Part shown: one piece after another, positions 19,652 through 28,749 of the stretch
Layout of the letters: each line of letters starts with the position of its first letter
Position numbering within the stretch: position 1 is the stretch's first letter
Source: Pseudomonas sp. P5_109
GTDB taxonomy: Bacteria > Pseudomonadota > Gammaproteobacteria > Pseudomonadales > Pseudomonadaceae
Assembly: GCF_034009455.1 (NCBI RefSeq)
Contig: NZ_CP125380.1
Span: 365,501 to 429,500, forward strand
DNA length: 64,000 nt
Reading direction: 5' to 3'
The notes under the pieces: model-generated
Seen by the model: the letters and a program-made list of their open reading frames with translations, nothing else
Database searches by the model: none
What the model was told of the DNA's origin: nothing
Translations under genes and position numbers: made by a program

Positions 19652-21175
19652 ATGTCCCAGGCTGAAAAAATCGTTATTACCGAAGCGCAGGTAACTTGGC
19701 AGGACGTGGTCGCTGTCGCCCGTGATGGCGCGCAGCTTGAGCTGTCGGCGCCGATCTGGGCGCGCATCGAAAACGCGCAGGCCATCGTCCAGCGCATCGT
19801 CACCAGCGGCGAACGTGCCTACGGCATCAACACCGGCCTGGGCGCGCTGTGCAACGTCTCGCTGCAGGACGAACAACTCAGCCAGTTGTCGCGCAACACC
19901 CTGCTCAGCCACGCCTGTGGCGTTGGCGCGCCACTGACCAATGAGCAGACCCGCTCGATCATGTGCGCCGCCGTCGTCAACTACAGTCACGGCAAATCCG
20001 GCCTGCACCGTCAGGTCGTCGAAGCGCTGCTGGCGTTGCTCAACCGCGGCATCACCCCGCAAGTGCCGTCCCAGGGCTCCGTGGGTTACCTGACCCACAT
20101 GGCCCACATCGGCATCGCGCTGTTGGGCGTGGGCAATGTCAGCTATCGCGGGCAGATCGTTTCCGCACAGCAAGCGCTGGCCGAAGAAGGCCTGCAACCC
20201 GTCAAGCTGGGTGCCAAGGACGGTTTGTGCCTGGTCAACGGCACGCCGTGCATGAGCGGCCTGAGCTGCCTGGCGATTGCCGATGCCACGCGCCTGCTGG
20301 AATGGGCCGACGTGATCGGCGCCATGAGCTTCGAAGCCCAGCGTGGGCAGATCGATGCATTCGACGCCGAGATCATCGCGCTCAAGCCACACCCGGGCAT
20401 GCAACAGGTCGGGATCAACCTGCGGGCCTTGCTCGACGGCAGCGAAGTGATCGCCCAGAGCAAGGGCATTCGCACTCAGGATGCCCTGAGCATTCGCTCG
20501 ATCCCGCAGGTGCACGGCGCCGCTCGCGACCAATTGGCACACGCAATCAAGCAGATCGAAACCGAACTCAACGGCGCCACCGACAACCCGCTGGTGCTGG
20601 GCACCGCGGACAATTACCGCGTGGTGTCCCAGGCCAACCCTCATGGCCAGTCCGTGGCAATGGCGGCGGACCTGCTGGCGATCGCCATGGCGGAAATCGG
20701 CTCCATCGCCGAGCGTCGCCTGGACCGTTTGATCAATCCGCACGTCAGCGGCCTGCCGGCGTTCCTGGTGGCCAACCCGGGCGTGAACTCCGGGATGATG
20801 ATCGTGCAATACGTGGCCGCGTCGCTGTGCGCGGAGAACCGTCAACTGGCGCAACCGGCGGTGCTCGACAACTACGTCACTTCCGGCCTTCAGGAAGATC
20901 ACCTGAGCCTGGGCACCAACGCTGCGCTGAAGCTGCATCGTGCCTTGGAAAACTGCACGCAGATCCTCGCCATCGAGTATTTGCTCGCGGCCCAGGCGTT
21001 TGAGTTCCTGAAAGAACAACGCTTCGGTGCGGGCACCGACACCGCTTGGCGTCTGCTGCGTGAGCGAGTGCCTGCCTACGACCAGGACCGTTGGCTGGCA
21101 CCCGACATTGCCGCCGCTGCCAGCGTTCTGAAAGACCCTGTTTTGCTGCAGAAAGCTTTACCGAATTTGCACTGA
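19652..21175 (+). CDS. HutH-like aromatic amino acid lyase homologue lacking the MIO triad
   Basis: 507 residues from the ATG at 19652 (start choice uncertain; in-frame starts exist at 19616 and 19640). The fold is clearly that of HAL/PAL lyases: AYGINTGLGALCNV, NPLVLG, QSVAMAADLLAIAMAEIGSIAERR. At the site that forms the MIO prosthetic group, true lyases read [14 protein letters not shown]; this protein reads GSVGYLTHMAH (residues 142-152), a clean loss of Ala-Ser-Gly. The frame is open and the rest is well conserved, so it is not decayed. It cannot make MIO, so normal ammonia-lyase chemistry is unlikely. The role is unknown: regulator of HutH, binding protein, or a different reaction. I recall a second HutH-like gene in other Pseudomonas hut loci. 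Confidence 0.85.
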   Translation: MSQAEKIVITEAQVTWQDVVAVARDGAQLELSAPIWARIENAQAIVQRIVTSGERAYGINTGLGALCNVSLQDEQLSQLSRNTLLSHACGVGAPLTNEQTRSIMCAAVVNYSHGKSGLHRQVVEALLALLNRGITPQVPSQGSVGYLTHMAHIGIALLGVGNVSYRGQIVSAQQALAEEGLQPVKLGAKDGLCLVNGTPCMSGLSCLAIADATRLLEWADVIGAMSFEAQRGQIDAFDAEIIALKPHPGMQQVGINLRALLDGSEVIAQSKGIRTQDALSIRSIPQVHGAARDQLAHAIKQIETELNGATDNPLVLGTADNYRVVSQANPHGQSVAMAADLLAIAMAEIGSIAERRLDRLINPHVSGLPAFLVANPGVNSGMMIVQYVAASLCAENRQLAQPAVLDNYVTSGLQEDHLSLGTNAALKLHRALENCTQILAIEYLLAAQAFEFLKEQRFGAGTDTAWRLLRERVPAYDQDRWLAPDIAAAASVLKDPVLLQKALPNLH

Positions 21176-21293
21176 TTTCCCTACAAAACCAGCGTGCCAA
21201 GGCGCCACCCCCTCAAAAAGGGGGATGCGACGGACAACGGATATCTCCGGAGCGTCTGGTTAGTTAATAGCTAACTCTCAAAAGGAGCACAAA

Positions 21294-22826
21294 ATGACTT
21301 CGCTAAACCTGATTCCCGGCCAACTGACCCTCGCCCAACTGCGCGACGTCTATCAGCAACCGGTGAAACTGACCCTCGACCACAGCGCCTCGGCCCAGAT
21401 CGAAGCCAGCGTCGCCTGCGTGGAACAGATCCTCGCCGAGAACCGTACCGCCTACGGCATCAACACCGGTTTCGGCCTGCTGGCGTCGACCCGTATCGCC
21501 AGCGAAGACCTGGAAAACCTGCAGCGCTCGCTGGTGCTGTCCCACGCCGCCGGTGTCGGCCAGCCGATCAGCGATGAGTTGGTGCGTTTGATCATGGTGC
21601 TCAAGGTCAACAGCCTGAGCCGTGGTTTCTCCGGTATCCGCCGTGTGGTAATCGATGCGCTGATCGCCCTGATCAACGCCGAGGTGTACCCGCACATTCC
21701 GTTGAAAGGTTCGGTCGGTGCTTCCGGTGACTTGGCGCCTTTGGCGCACATGTCGCTGGTGCTGCTGGGCGAGGGCAAGGCGCGCTACAAAGGCGAGTGG
21801 ATGGAAGCCACCGAAGCGCTGAAAGTTGCCGGTCTGACCCCACTGACCCTGGCTGCAAAAGAAGGCCTGGCGCTGCTCAACGGCACCCAGGTGTCCACCG
21901 CGTTCGCCCTGCGTGGCCTGTTCGAAGGTGAAGACCTGTTCGCCGGTGCCCTGGCCCTCGGCGGCCTGACCGTTGAAGCGGTACTGGGTTCGCGTTCGCC
22001 GTTCGACGCACGCATCCACGCTGCCCGTGGCCAGAAAGGCCAGATCGATGCCGCCGCCGCGTATCGCGATCTGCTCGGCGAGCGCAGCGAAGTCTCCGAC
22101 TCCCACGAAAACTGCGAGAAGGTCCAGGACCCGTACTCCCTGCGCTGCCAGCCGCAAGTCATGGGCGCCTGCCTGACCCAGTTCCGCCAGGCCGCCGAAG
22201 TGCTGGCCATCGAAGCCAACGCCGTCTCGGACAACCCGCTGGTGTTCGCCGCTGAAGGCGACGTGATTTCCGGTGGTAACTTCCACGCCGAGCCAGTGGC
22301 CATGGCCGCCGACAACATGGCCCTGGCCATCGCTGAAATCGGTTCCCTGAGCGAACGCCGCATCTCGTTGATGATGGACAAGCACATGTCGCAACTGCCG
22401 CCGTTCCTGGTGGCCAACGGTGGCGTGAACTCCGGCTTCATGATCGCCCAGGTGACCGCTGCGGCACTGGCCAGCGAAAACAAGGCCTTGTCCCATCCCC
22501 ATTCGGTGGATAGCCTGCCGACCTCCGCCAACCAGGAAGACCACGTGTCGATGGCTCCAGCGGCTGGCAAGCGTCTGTGGGAAATGGCCGAGAACACCCG
22601 TGGGATTCTCGCTGTGGAATGGCTGGCGGCGGTACAGGGCCTGGACCTGCGCAACGGCCTGAAAACCTCGCCGAAGCTGGAAAAGGCTCGTGCCATCCTG
22701 CGTAACGACGTGCCGTTCTATGAGAAGGACCGCTTCTTTGCGCCGGACATCAATGCGGCGACTGAGTTGTTGGCTTCGCGTTGCCTGAACGAGCTGGTGA
22801 CGGCGAAGTTGCTGCCTAGCCTGTAA
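21294..22826 (+). CDS. hutH: Histidine ammonia-lyase
   Basis: Converts L-histidine to urocanate and ammonia, the first step of the pathway. The 510-residue protein has the MIO-forming Ala143-Ser144-Gly145 in [14 protein letters not shown], plus [13 protein letters not shown] at about residues 52-64 carrying the catalytic Tyr, and the histidine-specific [19 protein letters not shown] segment (landmark QDPYSLRC). A GGAG site is 5-9 nt before the ATG. It lies 118 nt after the MIO-less paralogue; this gap holds a CCCCC/GGGGG hairpin (21208-21224). Cytosolic homotetramer in this family. Confidence 0.97.
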   Translation: MTSLNLIPGQLTLAQLRDVYQQPVKLTLDHSASAQIEASVACVEQILAENRTAYGINTGFGLLASTRIASEDLENLQRSLVLSHAAGVGQPISDELVRLIMVLKVNSLSRGFSGIRRVVIDALIALINAEVYPHIPLKGSVGASGDLAPLAHMSLVLLGEGKARYKGEWMEATEALKVAGLTPLTLAAKEGLALLNGTQVSTAFALRGLFEGEDLFAGALALGGLTVEAVLGSRSPFDARIHAARGQKGQIDAAAAYRDLLGERSEVSDSHENCEKVQDPYSLRCQPQVMGACLTQFRQAAEVLAIEANAVSDNPLVFAAEGDVISGGNFHAEPVAMAADNMALAIAEIGSLSERRISLMMDKHMSQLPPFLVANGGVNSGFMIAQVTAAALASENKALSHPHSVDSLPTSANQEDHVSMAPAAGKRLWEMAENTRGILAVEWLAAVQGLDLRNGLKTSPKLEKARAILRNDVPFYEKDRFFAPDINAATELLASRCLNELVTAKLLPSL

Positions 22827-22832
22827 GGCCCC

Positions 22833-22898
22833 CTCGCTGGCAAGCCAGCTCCTACAGGGGGTCGCATAAACCTGTAGGAGCCGGCTTGCCGGCGATTC
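22833..22898. repeat. Compact REPIN, TGTAGGAGC-GGCTTGCC family
   Basis: Inverted arms (CTCGCTGGCAAGCCAGCTCC and TGTAGGAGCCGGCTTGCCGG) are separated by only about 15 nt, between hutH and hutT. It is the shortest pair in the window. Confidence 0.85.
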
Positions 22899-22910
22899 GA
22901 TTTAACGTCG

Positions 22911-22921
22911 AATAACAATAA
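22911..22921 (+). promoter_or_regulatory. Hfq/Crc CA motif before hutT
   Basis: AATAACAATAA contains two overlapping AAYAAYAA matches (AATAACAA and AACAATAA), ending 13 nt before the hutT ATG. This suits Hfq/Crc blocking of translation when preferred carbon sources are present. Confidence 0.6.
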
Positions 22922-22934
22922 TTAGGGACGAGAA

Positions 22935-24341
22935 ATGCAACAGCCAGAAAAAGGTTTGAAACGCGGGCTCTCTGCCCGACATATTCGCTTCATGGCGCTG
23001 GGGTCGGCAATCGGCACCGGGCTGTTTTACGGTTCTGCCTCGGCCATTCAAATGGCCGGGCCTGCGGTGCTGCTCGCGTACCTGATCGGTGGCGCGGCAG
23101 TGTTCATGGTCATGCGCGCCCTCGGTGAGATGGCGGTGCACAACCCTGTTGCCGGTTCTTTTGGCCAGTACGCCAGCACCTACCTGGGTCCGATGGCGGG
23201 CTTCATCCTCGGTTGGACCTACGCATTCGAAATGGTCATCGTCGGCATGGCCGACGTTACCGCGTTCGGTATCTACATGGGCTTCTGGTTCCCGGAGGTT
23301 TCCCGCTGGATCTGGGTGCTGGGTGTCGTTTCCATCGTCGGCGGCTTGAACCTGTGCAACGTCAAAGTCTTCGGTGAAATGGAGTTCTGGCTGTCGCTGC
23401 TCAAGGTCGCGGCCATCGTCGCGATGATCCTGGGTGGTTTCGGCATCATGTGGTTCGGCATCAGCTCGGCCCCAGGGCAAGCGACCGACATCAGCAACCT
23501 CTGGACCCAGGGCGGCTTCATGCCCAATGGCATGGGCGGTCTGATCGCTTCGTTCGCGGTGGTGATGTTTGCGTTTGGCGGTATTGAAATCATCGGCGTA
23601 ACGGCAGGTGAAGCCAAGGACCCACAGCACGTGCTGCCTCGGGCGATCAATGCCGTACCGTTGCGGATCCTGCTGTTCTACGTGCTGACGATGCTGGTGC
23701 TGATGTCGATCTTTCCATGGCAGCAGATCGGCAGCCAGGGCAGCCCGTTCGTGCAGATTTTCGACAAGCTGGGGATCAGCTCGGCGGCCACCATCCTCAA
23801 TATCGTGGTGATCACGGCGGCGATTTCGGCGATCAACAGTGACATCTTCGGCGCTGGCCGCATGATGTTCGGCCTGGCCCAGCAAGGCCATGCACCCAAG
23901 GGCTTCGCCCGCCTGTCGCGCAATGGCGTGCCATGGATGACGGTCGTGGTGATGAGTGCCGCGCTGTTGCTGGGCGTGCTGCTGAACTACCTGATCCCGG
24001 AAAACGTGTTCCTGTTGATCGCTTCCATCGCGACCTTTGCCACGGTGTGGGTCTGGCTGATGATTCTGGTGACCCAAGTGGCCATGCGCCGGTCCATGAG
24101 CGCCGAGCAGGTTGCACAACTGAAATTCCCGGTACCGCTCTGGCCCTACGCGCCGGCGGCGGCAATTGCCTTCATGCTGTTCATTTTCGGCGTGCTGGGC
24201 TATTTCCCGGACACCCAGGCAGCGCTGATTGTCGGCGTGGTCTGGATCGTGTTGCTGGTGCTGGCTTACCTGACGTGGGTGAAACCGGCGGCGGGCCAGG
24301 CAGCCCTGGTGACGCAGGACCCTACTTTTTCTCATCGATAA
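22935..24341 (+). CDS. hutT: Histidine permease, APC (amino acid transporter) family
   Basis: 468 residues, about 12 membrane helices. The N-terminus [23 protein letters not shown] and the [20 protein letters not shown] segment are signatures of the ProY/HutT-type AAT subfamily. In Pseudomonas this member in the hut operon carries histidine (recalled as the high-affinity histidine permease of SBW25). It is between hutH and hutI and has an Hfq/Crc-type motif at the ribosome site, so its synthesis is probably subject to catabolite repression. Confidence 0.9.
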   Translation: MQQPEKGLKRGLSARHIRFMALGSAIGTGLFYGSASAIQMAGPAVLLAYLIGGAAVFMVMRALGEMAVHNPVAGSFGQYASTYLGPMAGFILGWTYAFEMVIVGMADVTAFGIYMGFWFPEVSRWIWVLGVVSIVGGLNLCNVKVFGEMEFWLSLLKVAAIVAMILGGFGIMWFGISSAPGQATDISNLWTQGGFMPNGMGGLIASFAVVMFAFGGIEIIGVTAGEAKDPQHVLPRAINAVPLRILLFYVLTMLVLMSIFPWQQIGSQGSPFVQIFDKLGISSAATILNIVVITAAISAINSDIFGAGRMMFGLAQQGHAPKGFARLSRNGVPWMTVVVMSAALLLGVLLNYLIPENVFLLIASIATFATVWVWLMILVTQVAMRRSMSAEQVAQLKFPVPLWPYAPAAAIAFMLFIFGVLGYFPDTQAALIVGVVWIVLLVLAYLTWVKPAAGQAALVTQDPTFSHR

Positions 24342-24358
24342 CCTAATGGAGGCCAAGG

Positions 24359-25564
24359 ATGAAAACTCTCTGGCAACACTGTCACGTCGCAACCATGGCA
24401 CAAGGCGTCTACTCGATCATCGAAGACGCGGCCATCGTGACGTCAGGAGCGCACATTGAGTGGATCGGCCCGCGCGGTGAGTTGCCGGCGGGCGAGTACC
24501 AGGCCATCAATGATTTGAACGGGGCCTGGGTCACACCGGGCCTCATTGACTGCCACACTCACACGGTGTTCGGCGGTAACCGCAGCGGTGAGTTCGAAAA
24601 GCGCCTGCAAGGCGTCAGCTACGCGGAAATCGCCGCCAGCGGTGGCGGCATCGCCAGCACCGTGCGCGCCACCCGCGCAGCCAGCGAAGACGAACTGTTC
24701 GCCAGTGCCGCCAGGCGCCTGAAAAGCCTGATGCGCGATGGCGTCACCAGCATCGAAATCAAGTCCGGCTACGGCCTGGACCTGGCCAACGAGCGCAAGA
24801 TGCTGCGCGTGGCCCGTCGCCTCGGCGCCGAACTTCCGGTCAGCGTGCGCAGCACCTGCCTGGCGGCTCACGCCTTGCCGCCGGAATACGCCGATCGCGC
24901 TGATGACTACATCGATCACATCTGCACCGACATGCTCCCGGCCCTGGCCGCCGAAGGGCTGGTCGACGCCGTGGACGCGTTCTGCGAGTACCTGGCGTTC
25001 TCCCCGGCGCAGGTCGAGCGGGTGTTCATTGCCGCCCAGGAACTGGGCTTGCCAGTGAAGCTGCACGCCGAGCAGTTATCGTCGCTGCACGGCTCGAGCC
25101 TGGCGGCGCGTTACCACGCGTTGTCCGCCGATCACTTGGAGTTCATGACCGAAGACGACGCCATCGCCATGGCCAAGTCCGGTACGGTCGCCGTGCTGTT
25201 GCCCGGCGCCTTTTACTTCCTGCGCGAAACCCAATTGCCGCCGATGGAAGCCCTGCGCAAGCACGGCGTGAAAATCGCCATCGCCAGCGACCTCAATCCG
25301 GGCACCTCGCCGGCACTGTCGTTGCGCCTGATGCTGAACATGGCTTGCACCTGTTTCCGCATGACCCCGGAAGAAGCCCTGGCGGGCGCGACGATTCATG
25401 CCGCCACCGCCTTGGGCATGGCTCAAACCCATGGTTCGCTGGAGGCGGGCAAGGTCGCGGATTTCGTCGCCTGGCAAATCGATCGTCCCGCCGACCTCTG
25501 TTACTGGCTGGGCGGTGACCTGGAAAAACGCGTCGTGCGCCACGGCGTCGAATCAAGTCTGTAG
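24359..25564 (+). CDS. hutI: Imidazolonepropionase
   Basis: Opens the ring of 4-imidazolone-5-propanoate to give N-formimino-L-glutamate. 401 residues of the amidohydrolase superfamily: the metal motif [10 protein letters not shown] has His66 and His68; KLHAEQLSS supplies another ligand; ASDLNPGTS has the catalytic Asp. The ATG at 24359 follows GGAGG by about 6 nt, 17 nt after the hutT stop. Confidence 0.97.
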   Translation: MKTLWQHCHVATMAQGVYSIIEDAAIVTSGAHIEWIGPRGELPAGEYQAINDLNGAWVTPGLIDCHTHTVFGGNRSGEFEKRLQGVSYAEIAASGGGIASTVRATRAASEDELFASAARRLKSLMRDGVTSIEIKSGYGLDLANERKMLRVARRLGAELPVSVRSTCLAAHALPPEYADRADDYIDHICTDMLPALAAEGLVDAVDAFCEYLAFSPAQVERVFIAAQELGLPVKLHAEQLSSLHGSSLAARYHALSADHLEFMTEDDAIAMAKSGTVAVLLPGAFYFLRETQLPPMEALRKHGVKIAIASDLNPGTSPALSLRLMLNMACTCFRMTPEEALAGATIHAATALGMAQTHGSLEAGKVADFVAWQIDRPADLCYWLGGDLEKRVVRHGVESSL

Positions 25565-25574
25565 GAGATCTGTT

Positions 25575-26378
25575 GTGGATAAGGTTCTGAATTTCAAACA
25601 AGGCCGTGTACCGCTGCTGATCAGCATGCCCCATGCCGGTGTGCGCCTGACGCCTGCGGTCGAAGCCGGGTTGATCCCACAGGCCAAAAGCCTGCCGGAC
25701 ACCGACTGGCACATCCCGCAACTTTATGACTTCGCCGCTGAACTGGGCGCCAGCACCCTGGCCGCCGAGTACTCGCGGTTCGTCATCGACCTTAACCGCC
25801 CATCCGACGACAAGCCGTTGTACGTCGGCGCGACCACTGGCTTGTACCCGGCCACGTTGTTCGACGGCGTGCCGTTGTTCCGCGAAGGGCTGGAGCCTTC
25901 TGCCGATGAGCGCGCGAGCTATCTGGAGCAGATCTGGACGCCATACCACAGCACCTTGCAGCAGGAACTGGCGCGACTGAAGGCCGAGTTCGGCTACGCG
26001 CTGCTGTTCGATGCGCACTCGATCCGCTCGCTGATCCCGCACCTGTTCGACGGCAAGCTGCCGGACTTCAACCTCGGCACCTTCAATGGCGCCAGTTGCG
26101 ATCCTCACTTGGCGACGCAACTCGAAGCGATCTGCGCGCGTCACGACAACTACACCCACGTGCTGAACGGACGCTTCAAGGGCGGCCACATCACTCGCCA
26201 TTACGGCAACCCGGGCGAGAACATCCACGCCGTGCAACTGGAGCTGGGGCAGTGCACGTACATGGAAGAGTTCGAGCCGTTCCGTTATCGCCCGGATCTG
26301 GCGGAGCCGACGCGGGTGGTGTTGAAGGAATTGCTGCAAGGCTTGTTGGCCTGGGGTCAAAAACACTACAAGCGCTAA
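25575..26378 (+). CDS. hutG: N-formylglutamate deformylase
   Basis: Hydrolyses N-formyl-L-glutamate to glutamate and formate, the last step of the HutF branch. From the GTG at 25575, after AGGAG, it has 267 residues. Family features seen: LLISMPHAGVRL near the N-terminus, DTDWHIPQLYDFA, SRFVIDLNRP with zinc-site residues, DAHSIRS and RFKGGHITRHYG. The N-formylglutamate amidohydrolase family uses a divalent metal. It ends the hut operon and is followed by a REPIN. Confidence 0.95.
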   Translation: MDKVLNFKQGRVPLLISMPHAGVRLTPAVEAGLIPQAKSLPDTDWHIPQLYDFAAELGASTLAAEYSRFVIDLNRPSDDKPLYVGATTGLYPATLFDGVPLFREGLEPSADERASYLEQIWTPYHSTLQQELARLKAEFGYALLFDAHSIRSLIPHLFDGKLPDFNLGTFNGASCDPHLATQLEAICARHDNYTHVLNGRFKGGHITRHYGNPGENIHAVQLELGQCTYMEEFEPFRYRPDLAEPTRVVLKELLQGLLAWGQKHYKR

Positions 26379-26395
26379 ATCCTGACGCATAACCC

Positions 26396-26485
26396 TGTGG
26401 GAGCGGGCTTGCTCGCGAAAGCGGTGGATCAGCCAGCATTGATGGCGTCTGACACACCCTCTTCGCGAGCAAGCCCGCTCCCACA
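26396..26485. repeat. REPIN, GTGGGAGCGGGCTTGCTCGCGAA family
   Basis: Inverted arms TGTGGGAGCGGGCTTGCTCG and complement close the hut operon after hutG and may protect the 3' end of the long transcript. Confidence 0.9.
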
Positions 26486-26643
26486 GGGTATGTGTTCGAC
26501 CTGATACGGATCATGAGTCGCCACCGTGCAAAACACGGTCGCCACAGTTCGCTTCTACCGCTCGTCTGCTGCGTAATGTTCTGGCCACGGTGCACATAGA
26601 CACCGACCCGACAATAATCCGCTGCCGCACGAGACTCATTCCG

Positions 26644-27591
26644 ATGAAAAGACTGTTTCCCCGCTGTCTCTCTATTCTCTGCGGCACTGTACTGTTGAGC
26701 GCCGGCGCCATGGCCGCGGAGGACGCGTCCTGCAAAACCGTGCGCATGGGCGTGGTCAACTGGACTGACGTGATCGCCACCAGCGGCATGGCCGATGTGC
26801 TTCTCAACGGTCTCGGCTACGAAAGCAAGCAAACCAGCGCCGTGCAGCAAATCATCTTCGCCGGCATCCGCGACAAGCGCCTGGACATCTTCCTTGGTTA
26901 CTGGAAACCGGCGATGGATAAAAACATCGCACCGTTCGTGGCGGCCAATCAGGTCAAGGTCATGGACAAACCGAGCCTGGCCGATGCCCAGGCCACACTC
27001 GCGGTCCCGGACTATGTGGCAGCGGCCGGTCTGAAAACCTTCGCCGACATCGCCAGATTCAAAGACCAGCTCGGCGGCAAGATCTACGGCATCGAGCCAG
27101 GCAGCGGCGCCAACACCACGATCAAGACCATGATCGAGACCAATCACTTCGGTCTGAAGGACTTCAAACTGATCGAATCAGGCGAGGCCGGCATGCTGGC
27201 GGCCGTGCAGCGAGCGGTGAATCGCAAGGAGTTCGTGGTGTTCGTCGGCTGGACCCCGCACCCGATGAACATCAACATGAAGATCACCTACCTGACCGGC
27301 AGTGAAGATGTCTACGGTCCGAATGAAGGCGCCGCGACCGTCTCCACCGTGACTGCCCCGGATTACGCCGAGCGCTGCCCGAACGTCAATCGCCTGCTGG
27401 AAAACCTGACGTTCACCGCTGCCCAGGAAAGCCAGTTGATGGTGCCGATCATGGAGCGCCAGACGGCTCAGGATGTCGCCAAAAAATGGCTGCGCGAGCA
27501 TCCGGAAGATCTTCAGCGCTGGCTGGCCGGTGTCAGCAGCTTTGATGGTAAGGACGGCGTGGCCACGGTTCAGGCCAGTCTGAAAAACTGA
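26644..27591 (+). CDS. choX: Choline/betaine-type ABC substrate-binding protein without its own transporter genes
   Basis: 315 residues from the ATG at 26644, which begins a Sec signal peptide (cleavage near AMAAED). The mature sequence matches the ChoX family closely: VNWTDVIATSGMA with the first aromatic-cage Trp, FLGYWKPAMDKNI with the second, YGIEPGSGANTTI, and FVGWTPHPMN with a further cage Trp. Quaternary amines such as choline are therefore likely ligands. No permease or ATPase follows, so it probably docks on a transporter encoded elsewhere, as do the orphan BetX and CaiX proteins with CbcWV (recalled). Confidence 0.85.
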   Translation: MKRLFPRCLSILCGTVLLSAGAMAAEDASCKTVRMGVVNWTDVIATSGMADVLLNGLGYESKQTSAVQQIIFAGIRDKRLDIFLGYWKPAMDKNIAPFVAANQVKVMDKPSLADAQATLAVPDYVAAAGLKTFADIARFKDQLGGKIYGIEPGSGANTTIKTMIETNHFGLKDFKLIESGEAGMLAAVQRAVNRKEFVVFVGWTPHPMNINMKITYLTGSEDVYGPNEGAATVSTVTAPDYAERCPNVNRLLENLTFTAAQESQLMVPIMERQTAQDVAKKWLREHPEDLQRWLAGVSSFDGKDGVATVQASLKN

Positions 27592-27602
27592 CACCAAAAC
27601 CC

Positions 27603-27703
27603 TGTAGGAGCGAGCTTGCTCGCGATAAACCCGAGAACGTCGTGGGGGTATCAGGCTTCCCGCGTCATCGTTGACGACCATCGCGAGCAAGCTCGCTCCT
27701 ACA
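27603..27703. repeat. REPIN, TGTAGGAGCGAGCTTGCTCGCGA family
   Basis: Inverted arms TGTAGGAGCGAGCTTGCTCG and complement lie between the binding-protein and esterase genes. It is the last REP before a 19.7 kb stretch without any. Confidence 0.88.
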
Positions 27704-27738
27704 GGGGCCATACATTTACCTTTACGGGCACCAGGCTC

Positions 27739-28677
27739 ATGGCTCCTTACCCGCTTTCTGAACAAATGACGGCGTTCGTCGACAAAACCCTGAGCTTCAA
27801 CAGCACCGACAGCAGTATCACCGGGTTGCGCCAGGCCTACAGCGAGATGTGCCGGGCGTTTACCCCGGCACGCCCCGTCGGGTTGTATGTCGTCGATTTC
27901 GAACTGGCCGGCGTGGCGGTTCGTTCCTATCAACCACCGGCCAGCGGTGCGTCCTGCATCGTTTACCTGCATGGCGGTGGCTGGGTGGTGGGGGACCTGG
28001 ATTCCCACGATTTCATCTGCGCCGAGTTGGCATCGACGCTGGGTGTGCTGGTGATCGCCGTGGATTATCGCCGGGCACCGGAGCATCCGTTTCCCGCTGC
28101 GTTCGATGATTGTCTCAAGGTCTGGCGAGCATTGCGCACCGGGCCGTTTCAACTCGACCCGGCGCGCACGCTGGTGGCTGGCGACAGTGCCGGCGGCAAC
28201 CTCGCGGCGGCGTTATGCCTGGCGCTGCGCGATGCCGGCGAGCCGGTACCGTGCGCGCAGGTGCTGATCTATCCGGGGTTGGGCGGCGATCAGCGCTTGC
28301 CATCGCGCAGTGAGTGCATCGACGCCCCGTTACTCAGCAGCAGTGACGTCGAGTGCTATCACGCGCTCTACCTGCGCGGTACCCGCCATCCGAACGCCTA
28401 CGCCATGCCATTGCTGGCCACGGATTTCAGCGGACTGCCACCGGCATTGATCGCCGTGGCGCAATTCGATCCGTTGCGCGATGACGGCGTGCTGTACGCC
28501 GAGCGACTGAGGGCTGCGGGCGTGGCTGCCACGCTATATGTTGGCGAGGGCCTGGTTCACGGCTGTTTGCGGGCTCGGGGGCAGGTGCCCGAGGTCGATG
28601 CACTCTATGAAACGTTGCTCGGCTATTTGAAACGATATTCGACAACCATTCGGCTTAACGGAAGCGTCCTACGCTAA
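27739..28677 (+). CDS. Alpha/beta hydrolase, HSL-type esterase
   Basis: 312 residues from the ATG at 27739. The oxyanion-hole motif HGGGW is at about residues 79-83, the nucleophile elbow GDSAGG (Ser in GDSAG) follows, and the acid and His are likely in FDPLRDDG and LVHGC near the C-terminus. This is the hormone-sensitive lipase branch, acting on short acyl esters; there is no signal peptide, so it is cytosolic. The substrate is unknown. It is flanked by a REPIN and the type VI island, with no evident functional link to either. Confidence 0.85.
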   Translation: MAPYPLSEQMTAFVDKTLSFNSTDSSITGLRQAYSEMCRAFTPARPVGLYVVDFELAGVAVRSYQPPASGASCIVYLHGGGWVVGDLDSHDFICAELASTLGVLVIAVDYRRAPEHPFPAAFDDCLKVWRALRTGPFQLDPARTLVAGDSAGGNLAAALCLALRDAGEPVPCAQVLIYPGLGGDQRLPSRSECIDAPLLSSSDVECYHALYLRGTRHPNAYAMPLLATDFSGLPPALIAVAQFDPLRDDGVLYAERLRAAGVAATLYVGEGLVHGCLRARGQVPEVDALYETLLGYLKRYSTTIRLNGSVLR

Positions 28678-28749
28678 ATATCGATTCGTCTGGCTGCGCC
28701 ATTGGGTAGATCCATGCACAGTCCCGTGCTTACAAATAGACACAGGGAC

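Noticed and set aside
20075..20107. HutH paralogue as a frameshifted or deleted pseudogene
   Set aside because: The triad loss is exactly three codons, the frame continues for more than 350 residues and other family motifs are intact.
21176..21293. Terminator splitting the hut operon between the two hutH genes
   Set aside because: A CCCCC/GGGGG hairpin is present (21208-21224), but no T run follows, so ordinary termination is not supported.
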